From positions 1-64,000 of the forward strand of contig NZ_JTHE03000019.1 of assembly GCF_000817775.3 (NCBI RefSeq): a stretch of 64,000 bases of DNA. The letters are read 5' to 3'. Numbering within the stretch: the stretch's first letter is position 1; every line of letters begins with the position of its first letter. This stretch comes from Lyngbya confervoides BDU141951. GTDB taxonomy: Bacteria; Cyanobacteriota; Cyanobacteriia; Thermosynechococcales; Thermosynechococcaceae. Position numbers and translations under genes: made by a program. This document shows, in pieces, positions 6,929 through 18,900 of the stretch. The notes beneath the pieces were generated by a model. That model saw only the letters and a program-made list of their open reading frames with translations, did not search any database and was not told the origin of the DNA.

Positions 6929-9900
6929 CTACGACTCGCCTGTCCATAGTTTGACACTCTTAGCTTCACGAAAATAGCACTTCCCGATACAAGAGGCACC
7001 ATTCCATAAATCAACATGACCAGTTGCATCGCTCCACGCACCTTGAGTATCAAATATAATAATTCCCTTTTTTCCCAAAAACTTTAGTATCGCTGTTCCC
7101 TCACTAACTATTTCTGGCGCACCATATTTCTTTGTTAAATATTTTTCCATGTCTTTGACTCGAAATATATACCATAGTTTATCAGAACCAGAAATTGTCT
7201 CTCTAGGTATAAATGGAATTGGTGCATCGCTATAGTTGAGTGCGCGGCTAACTCTTAGAGCACATGTATTGTTAAAAGCATCTGGCCAATGTTCATGGTT
7301 ATATAAAATCCGGCCACCAAGCTCTTTATAAACCTCCTCGGGTAGACCAGTTAAATAATGACCTGACATTTTATGGAATGCTGGCACTCCATTAGTTCTA
7401 GAGTTTGAAGAAGCATGTGTAATGGGTTCAGAAAGAGCTATGTCTGCAAGTATAATAATTATACTCATTGCAGCTATTGTCGAAGAAATACTGAAATATC
7501 CACTAGGGTCAATATACCTTACTGGATTTGCACTACCATATAGATATTTATTAAGAGTGATCGGTTTTAGGGAGTCTCCTAACCATTGATCTCTCGAAAT
7601 AAACCTCCCAATATCTTGATTATAGTGTCTAGCCCTGTTATATGAAAGGTCTAATTCGGGTATAAATTGCTCTCCAGAATAGCGATATCGATTCTCTTCA
7701 CTTTCTAAAATATATGAAATTTGGCCGAAAGCATCAAAATTATATTCATTGATATTGTCACCAACTACGTCACTTATAGCTCTTGTACTTCCCAACCCAT
7801 CTACATGATAAATACTCTTATCTCCCCCTCGATTCTGAGAAATTAAGTCATTTCCATATATATAGAAAACTTTAATAATTTCATCCGTTGAATATTCCTC
7901 CAATACTTGAGCATAGGAGCGATTTGCATCAATTAAAAATCGAGTCACCTCTCCATTCACTATCTGACCAACACGAATACCATCCTCGTTATATTCATTA
8001 ACTACATCGATCGCACCATCACCGTCGGTATCAGCTCCCACAAGGCGATTATCTGCATTCCAAGCATAGGTAATGGTAGTTCCATCGGTAGTCTTACTCA
8101 TGGTGTTCCCATTATTGTCATAGGTGTAAGAGGTCACCACGCCATCTAAAGTGGCTCTTAACAGCCGATCGTTATCATCATAGGTATAAATTGTCGTTCC
8201 TTCACCACTATCCACCCGACTCAGACGATTCCCAACCGGATCGTAAACATATTCAATTGTGCGGCTCGCTTCCGTTGCTCCAGGGTCAAAGATTGTTTCT
8301 TTCGTCAGCCGATACAGCAAGTCGTAACTGTACTCCACTCGCCGTCCATCATGCTCATCCACCGCCAGACGATTCCCAGTGGCATCAAGCGTATAGCGGA
8401 AGCTAGCAATCACGCCCTCAGGCCCAGTCGTCTGGATAAAGACCAAACGATTCAGCTCATCATACTCCCGGATTTCCTCAGTCCCGTTCGGAAAGGTCGT
8501 GCGTTCTAAATTCCCCACCCCATTATAGAAATAGGTGGTCACACCGCCCTCAGGATCGGTCACGGTCTTCAATCGATTCTGGGCATCAAAGGTATAGGCC
8601 GTAGTGCCTGACGGAATCTCAACACTGGTACGATTCCCGGCAATATCGTAACTGTAGGCAATCTTGCGACCATCGGGGTCTTCCCGCTCAATCAGGCGAT
8701 TTTGTTCATCGTAGCGGTAGGTCGCTGTCCCCCGATTATCCACCACCGTTTCGCGCAGGCCATTGTCGGTGTAGCTATGGGTTTCGTCGTACTCCTCGCC
8801 CGGTAAATCCTTAACAATCAGACGGTTCCGCTCATCATAGCTGTACTCGGTCACCTCTCCGTTAAAATCAATGCGTCGAATCTGGTTCCCCACTGCATCA
8901 TATTCATAGGTCTCCCGCTCACCTAGCGGCAACACCGTGGCAATTCTTCGACCCAAGCGATCGTATTCGTAGCGTGTGGTATTCCCATTCGCATCCGTCT
9001 GGGTGATTAAATTCCCCTGCTCATCATAGGTATACACCGTCCGCTGATTCAGCGCATCCACCACCGCTGTGAGACGACCCAGGGCATCATACTCATAGCG
9101 AGTCACTACCCCCGCCTGATCAATCCGGGCCACAACTCGACCCGCATCATCGAATTCCGTAGCAGTTCGGGTGCCATCGTCATACTCCTGGGCAATCGGG
9201 CGACCCAGATCGTCATAGATAAAGCGAATGACCTGCCCCAGTGCATCCGTTTGCGTGAGCTGTCGTCCCGCCGCATCATAGGCTGTGGTAAACCGAGGAT
9301 TATCTGTCAAATCTTCAGGGGTTTCATCCGGCAAAATAGTTTCAATTAATCGACCCGCATCATCATAGCGATACTCCGTCCGGTTTCCGCGTGGGTCAAT
9401 ATCCGCCAGTTTACGCCCCGCAGCATCATATTCCATCTGCATCCGAGGATTATCCGCATCCGTGTCAGGTGTTGCATCCGGGTAAATCATTTCCACCTGA
9501 CGGCCCAGGGCATCGTAGACCATTCGGGTGACTCGCCCCAGTTCATCAATTTCTGAAATCACCTGACCCTTGGCATCATAAACCGTCTGGGTGCGAGGAT
9601 TATCCGCATCGATATCGGGTGTCGCATCCGGATAAATCGTGGCGACCATCTGACCGCGATCATCGTAGATGTATCTAGTAGAGCGGCCCAGAGCATCAAT
9701 TTCCTCAACCCGATTCCCCGCTGCATCGTAAATCGTCTCCGTAATATTGCCATCGGCATCAATAGTTTTTATCAGGCGATTTTCCCTGTCATAGACCATT
9801 TTCGTGGCAAGAGATCTGAGCGTGCCGTCAGGAAGAGTTTGCACCGTTCTCTCAGCGATTAGATTGTTGTTACGTGGGTCATAAAAATAATTCGTACTCG

Positions 9901-12900
9901 TACCTACTGCATCCACCTGACTAATAAGATTCCCAACACTGTCATATGCAAAGGTTGTTATACCAGAGGCATCTTCCATTTGAATCAGATTGCCAACCTC
10001 ATCATATTCAAAGGTGAGCAAGCCGCTTGCTTGACCTTCAATTTTAGTCAAGTTGCCATTTCGATCATATGTATTAGAAATCGTTTGGCCCGTAGGATCT
10101 GTAGTAGTCAAAATGTTACCAAACCGATTATAGGTGTATCGTGTCACATTCCCGAGGGCGTCAGTTTCTGTCAGTACATTGCGATCGCCATCATAGGTAA
10201 AGGTCATCGTATTGCCCAACGGATCAGCTTCCGTCAGCATGTTGTTCCTGTCATCGTAGGTGCGAATCGTCACCCCACCCAGGGAATCCACTTCTCTGAG
10301 GACATTCCCGCGCTCATCGTATTCATAGGTTGTGATATTGCCGAGCTGGTCACTGACCTGCTGGATATCATTGTCGGGGTCATAGATCAACTCAACGGGA
10401 TTGCCGTCGGCATCAATCATCCGTACCAATCGACCCTGCTCATCGTATTCCGTGCGAATGCCGCTGCGTCCAAGGGGGTCAATGATCTCATCCAGATAAT
10501 GCAGCCGATCATCGTTGTAATCAAAGCGGGTGGTATTCCCCTCGCGATCGCTCACCGCCACCAAATCACCCAGCGCGTCATACTCGTAGCGGATCCGGTT
10601 CCCCTCGGGATCAATCACCGCCGTTACCCGTCCCTGGGCATCGCGCTCAAACAGGACTTCCACACCCGTCGAACTGGTAATACTGCGATCGCTAAAGGTG
10701 AGCACATTGCCATTGCGATCCGTGATGGTATCCAGATCCCCAGTCCGCGCATTAATGCGATACACGATGCCTTCCTTTGTGGTCAGGTCGTAGTACCCGC
10801 CGAAGCCCACCAGATCGGCTGCAGGATTATAGCGATAGCCACTGGGGCTGTAGTATTCCCCTTGGGCATTGGGTCGGAGCGACACCCCATTGGTTTTCAC
10901 GCTCAAGGTGTTCGTTGAGTCTTTCTCCGATTCAAAAACTGGTTGGTAAAAGGGAGTCGATACATCAATGCCAGAAATTACATCAAAGACAGAAATTTTT
11001 TTAGGCTTGAAAGTAAAGACCTCTCTTTCTCCGCCTGGTAAGGTGATGAAAACCTTATCTCCCTCTCTAAAACCCTTTGACGGAACGTCAATAAACTCTA
11101 GAAGTTCATCTTTCCCGATACCAGTTCGTAGATTCACATTGCGGAACTCCATCCGCCATCCGTAGCCAAAATCATCAGTTTCATTGGCCGTCAAACTGTC
11201 ATAGGTGCGGGTTACCTGAATGGGAATCCCAGTCACCGGAATGGATAGGTCTGTAAACGACAGCCGGAAATTCCCTAACTTCAAATCGCCCTCAATATTC
11301 ACAATGGCGTCAATGCTTGAGGTTCGACCCCCCAGATCCGTCGCGGCAAGGCGCAGCAAGTAACTATCATTTTGCAGAAGCGTGGGGTCAAGCGTCCCCA
11401 AGAGCCCATTATCGACGACGCCAGACCCCCTCGCGATTTCAACAAACTCGCCACCCTCAAGCGGAGCGATCGCCAAGGTATAGGAGAGCAAGTCCGTATC
11501 CTGAACGCTGCCCACAATTCCGGTGGGTGCGGTAATCCCGGTTTCCAAGGGAATATCCCCCACGTAGGAAATCAGATTCACCACTGGGAAAGTGGTATCC
11601 GTCGGATCAATGACCTGCACCGCCTGATTTTGAGTGCCCACATTTCCAGCGGCATCGATCGCCGAAGCCACCAGTTCAATATTGCCAATCGTATTCAAAT
11701 CCAGCGTCGCAATCCCTTGGGCATCCAAGGCGATCGCCTCTCCACCGACCGTCAGAGCTAGCGACTCAACCCCGATATTATCCGTGGCCGACACCTTCAC
11801 CGTGACGCGATCGCCCACATTCACCCGCGATTGATTGACATTAATCGTCACCCGTGGGGCAATGATGTCATTCTGTACCACTAGGTCATAGCGTTGTGAC
11901 GCGATCGCCCCTCGGCCATCCCGCACTTGAATCTCAATAGGATAGGTGCCAATATCGTTGCTATTAGTCGCCCAAGTAATCCGCCCCCGGTTATCAATCA
12001 CCATGCCCTCTGGCGCATTCACGAGGCTGTAGGCGATCGCCTCTCTATCGGGGTCAGAGGCTAGAACATCATAGCGGTAGGTCGTCTCGCTAGTCGCCGT
12101 ACCAATCGGTACAGAGCGAATCACGGGAGCTTGATTAACCTCCGTGACCTGCAACGTATAGTTCTGGATTGAACCCGCTCCGAGTGGGTCATAGGCCGCG
12201 ACCGTAACCTGCACTGAACCGACTTGTATGGGTTGCCAAGTCAGTAACCCAGAGGTTTCATCCACCGTCATGCCCGTCGGGCCATTGACCAGAGAATAGG
12301 TCAGTGGGTCATTATTCGGGTCGATCGCCGTAATTTGATACTGATAACCATTGGCAACATCCGCCCAGAAACCAGGGGTTGAAGTAATCGCTGGAGCCTG
12401 ATTCACTGCCGCTTGGGTCACAACCAAGGTGTAGGTCTGCTGCCCGACTCCCCCCTGAGTATCCTGAACCAACAGCTCTACCACATGGGAACCTAATTGC
12501 CCTGTATTGGGTGTCCAGAGCAGTTCGCCAGTGTTTTCATCAAGCGACATCCCCGCAGGATGTTTGCCTAAGCGATACTTTAAGCGATCGCCCTCTGGAT
12601 CTTTCGCTTCAACCTGATACCGATAGGGTTGATTGATACCAATTTGAGTCGGCGGCACAGACGTAATGCGGGGAGGCGTATTAGTACCGCGAACTTCTAG
12701 GGTGTAGGTTTGGGAGGCACTCGCACCATAGGCATCTAGGACATTGATCTCAACTCGATGACTCCCCACTTGAATAAAGGAAGGTTGCCAGCTCACTACC
12801 CCCGATGCAAGGTCTATAATCATTCCCTCAGGGGCTTTCCGAAGTTCCCAAAAGAGAACATCACCATCTGGATCCGTGGCTAACGCTTGGTATTGGTAAG

Positions 12901-15900
12901 GCCGGGCCACATTGGTAAGCAGTGGTGCTTCTGAGGTAATTTCCGGTGCAAAATTAACCACCTGATTTCGCACATCCAACGTATAGGTTTGCGTATCAAC
13001 GCCACCTTGCCCATCATTGACCGTGATGGAAATCGGATAAGTTCCAATTTGGTTACGATTAGGCTCCCATGACACAAGTCCAGACGCATCGATCGTCAAG
13101 CTTTCTGGGCCTTCTACAATTTCATAGGCAATAGCATCCCCATCGAGATCCTGAACTTTGATCTGATAGAGATACGGTGTATTCACCCGCGTCGCCACCC
13201 TCGGCTGAGAGGTAATCACAGGAGCTTGATTCGGTTGTGCTTCAATCACCGATAGACTCAGTACCTGCCGGGATTGGGCTCCTTTATCATCGGTAACCAG
13301 TAGCCCAACATCATATTGCCCTAGCTGTTGAGCGCTAGGAGTCCAAGTCAACAGTCCTGAACTGGAATCAATAGTTAGGCCGGTCGGTGCGCCAGGTGCC
13401 AAAGAATAGATAACCGGATCTCCCTCTGGATCAATCGCCAAGGACTGATATCTAAACTCTTTACCGACTTGGGCCTGATTGTTGACCAAAATCGAGGTAA
13501 AGCTCGCGGCACTGTTGATGGGCAAAAGTGTCAAATCTAGTTCTTGAAGCGCTTGTCCTCCCCGGCCATCGCTCACCCTCAGCAAAGTCTTAAAGCTGAC
13601 TTGCTCCGGTACGGAGGCACTACGGGCAGGGCCAAGTCGCTCGCGAGTTGCTTCTAGATCAGCGTAGTATTGCTCAACTTGAGCTTGTGTAGGAATCCAA
13701 GTGACAATCCCTGTCTCCGTATCTACAGTCATACCCTCGGGGGGCAAAAAGAGATCATAGCGGAGCCGATCGCCATCGGGGTCTGTTGCGCGTGGACGAT
13801 AGATCACAGTTTCGCCCGCAGAAATAGCTCTCGACTCAAAATTAGTTTGGAAAATTGGGTTTAAATTTTCTGGTGAGCGTTGACCCGCAAGACCAAAGTA
13901 ATAGGTGAAATATTCCCCATCCAGCGTAATCGGAGCAATGGAAGGACTAATTTCAGGGGCAGTTTGAATCAACCCACTCGGAATGACAGGCCGAACTGTA
14001 TAGGTCTCAGGAGTTAAATCCTCAAATGAAAATAGATAGGTTGCTCCATCTACGGGTCTGCCTGCCTCATCAAGCTGTGTAACCTGGAAAGGTTCATTTG
14101 TATCCAATACCCCATTATTATTCAAATCTAGGTAGACACCAATATCCTCTTTGAGTGGTTCGATCGCATACCTAGGATCAACCCCAGCAAACACTTTAAT
14201 CAGCGGCTCAATCTCTACAATTTGTTCTGCATTCGGATCAATCTTCTCTAAAGTAGATAAAGTTGAGGCTTCCCCGATGGCAAAGGCAGACAGATTGACA
14301 CCAGCTTCATTTAACGCCTCGACGACTCGTATTCCCTCTTCAGGATTCCGTAGAAAAGACGTATCATAGCCATCTGACATAAAGATGACATTTGGGTCAC
14401 CGGGTAATACTTCCGTCAAGGATCGGATTGATTCTAAGGTTCGTGTAAAGTTGTTGGATCCAGAGGGTTCATAGACTTCCAAAATTTCTCGAATATCTGG
14501 AATTCCATTATTATCCTGATCCGCGAGAGCAGTTGTATAGGGTTGCAAGCCGGGTGTAACCGGATCCATATCCTGCAATACGGTCAAATCATTATGGGGA
14601 ATTAAGCCAATGTTGACCTTATTTCCCAGTCCTTGACCAATCAGTGCATCAAGGAGAGTGAAAGAGGCCGCCACTTGTGCATCAAGGACAGTTTTAATCT
14701 CAGGATAGGCTTGACTGCCTCGGAATGGGGCTTGAGTACTTCCAGAAACGTCTAGGGCCAATACAAGAGAGGGATTATCCCCTTTGAAGAACTTCGTATC
14801 CAGAATTCCATTGCCATTGAGATCATCAAACACAATACCTTGAACTTTTCCAAGTCGGTTAAAGACCTCAACCTGAAATTCCTGGGTGTCAAACCCACCC
14901 CGCCCATCATAGGTTTGAACCACAAAATCAACGGAAGTTCCGGGAACGACTCCGTCCTCTGGGAACCAGAGCAATTCGCCAGAATTACTATCTACGAAAG
15001 ACCCAAGAGGGCCATTAACCAAACGATAGCGAAGTACATCTTGATCGGGATCAATCGCTGCAATTTGATAACGATACACATCTTCGTTGAGCCCAAAAAC
15101 GGTTTTAGGGTCACTCAGAATAGTTGGATTATTGTTGTTCGGGTCTGGGCCAACCTGAATTGTGTAAACCTGAATGTCACTCGCACCCTGGGGGTCTTCA
15201 ACTGATAGCTCAACGGCATATTCTGCTACTAAGGAGGCTTCACCCGATGCACCACCTCCAAGCCCAGGGGTCACAATTTCAGCTGGAATTGGGTCATAAC
15301 CAAAGACACTAAACTCATAACTGTAGGGTTCGGGAACGCCACCCCCAAGAACTAAGAGATAATCCCCTGAGTATTCCAGGGTCACCTCAAAGTCGCGATT
15401 AAAGCTGTAGTTGCGAACATCAGAATGTATCCGTTCATTAAATGGATCGTATAAAGCCCAGGTGCCTGCGTCATTGTTAATATCAAAAAACAGGGTCTGT
15501 CCTGCCTCTGCTTGAAGTTTGTAGTAAGTGACTTCTTGCCCTGACGCTAACGAACCTTGAACCGGAATTCCAAAGTCAAGCGAGGTACCACTCGATAGCT
15601 CAAGCAACTGAAAGTTATAGTCTCTTGCATCAGCCGCATCATTTGAGATGACGAAGTGATACGTTCCGTCTTGAGTTAAATCGAAGGGGCCAGCATCAAA
15701 GTTCCCTAAATTCACGCTGTTTAAGAGTTCTTCACCATTGGGAGCAACAAGTTGCGCCCTTATATTCGCGCCAGTAATTCCGTTGAAATAGACGGGAAGC
15801 CCTGCTAGACCTTCAAAGGTGTAAACTTTACTGCTCAGCGCTGAGAGCGTACCCGCAGTGGTTCCGCCAATCTCTAGATAATTAACTCCTGGTGATCGCA

Positions 15901-18900
15901 AGTTAGAGGGAAAGTCCAGTATTTGAAACGCATAGTCTCCCGCCCCACCATAAACTTCAAGGGTGTAATCCCCTGTTTGCTGAAGCAATAACGGCTGGGA
16001 ATCATTCCTTGGGCTTTGATTATCAAGCAACAGGGTTCCATCCGGATTTCTCAGTCGAACTTGGACAGAATTAAAGGCTGTTGTTTGCCCATCGAAAATA
16101 ACGCGAGTACCCGCAGAGGCGGATATCGTATAGATTTCGGGATCTCCTCCCGCAAAATTGCCAGAATATAGAGTGTTGAGCCCTTGAGCAGTCACTGGAG
16201 GAGGCGTAATATCGGTGACTTGAAACGCATAGCTCGTTGGGAGATCTGCACTGTTCAATATGGCCAGGGTATAGACCCCACTCGACGGCAAGACTACCTG
16301 AAAGTCAGGATTGTCTTGGGCAGGAGAAACAATTGCGCGATCGCCCGGATCAAACAAGACCCAATTTGCATCCAACCATTGCACCGCCGCCAGATCAAAG
16401 CTCAAAATCGAGCCTTTCTGTCCGGTAAACGTGAAAAACTGATTGGCTTCACCGGGATTAAGTGTGCCGGTATTAGCGCCTCCAAGGCTTAAAGGACTGG
16501 CTTCCTCACTTAAGTTCGTGAGCTGGAAGCTAAACTCTCCCAGTTGAAACTCTCGAACTGAGCCAAAGGAAAAGGAGGTGCCATCAATAACCAGGGAATA
16601 GGTACCGGACTCATCTAAACGCAGAGGAACTGGACTCGTTTGTGCGGTGTAAACCTGACGTCCTGACGGCGACAGCAGTTGGAAACTAAACTGATCTAGG
16701 CCAGATAAGACATTCAAAAAGACCCGCTGATCAGCGATCGCCTCAAAGCGATAAACCTGTACCTCGCCATTTTGGCCAATGTCTCCCGTTTGTTTTGTCC
16801 CTAGCTCTAACGCATTGGGGGGCACACTAATATCAGAAATAGTGAGAGAGGCATCGATGCTCGAATCGCCTTGTCCTCCAAGCACTACATAATAGTCACC
16901 CCCTTCATCCCATTGAATCCGACGAACACCGCTAAAAGAGGTCGTTCCAATCAAGTCAACCGCATTCCCATCAGCATCAAAGAGTCTGACATCAAAGCCT
17001 CCGGTGCTATTGAGCAAATAGCGATCGCCTGCCTCAACCGATACCTTATAAATTTGGGTTTCGCGGTTAGAGGTTCCAAAATTAGCGGGCAGGGGAGTCT
17101 CGAATGCTAATGAATCCGCTTGATTCAAATCAAGAATTCTAAAACCATAGTCCCCCGTCACGTCAAATCGAGCATCAAACTTGAAGGTATAGGTTCCCGA
17201 TTCTTCTAGGGTGTAGATCTCACTCTTATCCCTGGTAAATCCATCGGCAAATCCAGTCACTACCTGACCACTGGGAGAAACGAGGGAAGGAATCAGATAG
17301 GGGCTTGTTCCCACTAGCTGATCGATATAGATTTTCTGCCCCACTTCTCCCTCAAAGGTATACCAGTCTTGCTCTCCCGGTACACCGAAAGTTGAAAAGA
17401 CTGATGTTCCTAGCTCATAGGCTTGAGTTTGCCACTCGGGAGTCAACAGCTTGAAGGTATAGGAGCCATTCGGACTGCCTTGACCTCGAATCAGCAGATA
17501 ATAATCCCCCGCATCAAGCACAGTCTCAGATAAGTCAATATCTCCTAGGCTTCCCTCTGAAAGCAAATTACCTGATGAATCGTACAAATAATAACCAGAA
17601 GAAAAGCCTGTCACAGGATCTACAGTTCCATCAACAAACAAGCGGGTCTGATCAAGAACAGAGAATCGATATACCGAATCATCAAAACCTTCAACGCCAA
17701 AGCTACTAGAAATGGTTTCTCCAATGGCAATGGACTGAGCCGCTGCAAAGTCTAGAATTCTAAACTGATAAGAACTCGTCTGATCCCCTCGAGGATTCAC
17801 TTCAACAATAAACTCGCCCGATTCATCTAAAACTACAACCAGAGGTTTTTGGGGTTCGTTCCCGAAGAAAAATTCCTGCCCAAGAATTCGAGCCTCTTCA
17901 TAGGCTTCAACAGTAGTCGGCGCACGAAGGGCAATATAAATGCCGCTGTTTGAGGAATACAGACCATCTAAGCTGATGATTTGTCCCGGATCTCCCCTAA
18001 ATCGATAAAAGTCAACTTCACCCGGTTCATCAATTGAGCTTTGAAGGGTTTCTCCAATCACGTAATCTTCAAGCACATAATCTGGAGTGACTAAATCGAT
18101 GTTGTAATCAACAGAGCCACCCCGTCCCAAAATAGTCAGAACGTATTCACCCGTTGCGGGGAGAACAATGTCAAAATCACGATCTAAAAGCTGGCTAAAA
18201 AGTTCATTCCCAGCAGGAGAGTAAAGGGCATATCGATCCGAGATGGATCCTTGTTTCAGATCAAAATAAACCCGTTGATCGGCTAGGCCATTGAAGCGAT
18301 AGACCTGAGCCTCTTCGTTAGATAGGGCAAAGCTTCCAGCAAGAGTCGTATCCAACGCAACCAGATCTGAAGCGGCCACATCCAAAATCTGGAAACTATA
18401 GGTACTATTAAACTCACCCGCAGCATCGATCACAAGCTCATAGAGGCCATTTTCATGGAGCGTGATTAAACCAGGGTCTTGGTTAAAAGAGCCATTGTCA
18501 TTCGCGAAGTCTAAGTTTGCGATTTGCTTGCCACTTGGTGAATAGAGAGTTGCTAAGAGTTGGAATTGTGAATTCAGCGCCGAGAGAGCATCCAGGAGGA
18601 TTTGCTGATTTTCTGCTCCGACAAAACGGTAGGTATTCGTCTGTCCCGCTTCAGAAATTGCGCCATTAATGACGGTATTGAGGGAAATAGTTTCGGTTAA
18701 ATCTTCCGGCGTAACGAGCTGTATTTCATAGTCATTATTCGAATCCCCATTTCCTGATAATTCCAAAACATACTGACCCGTACTTGGTAATGTCAGCTCT
18801 CCATCCCGGATTAAATCTTCCGTTAAAATTCTCTGGCCATCCGGTGTGTACAACGCATATTTATTACCGGAACGATTACCGATATTAGTTCCACCCACAA

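Noticed and set aside
9980-10918. 312-codon plus-strand open frame opposite the YD repeats
   Set aside because: Antisense shadow: Ile/Arg/His-rich composition mirrors the YD-repeat codons of the giant gene, with no ribosome site and no domain.
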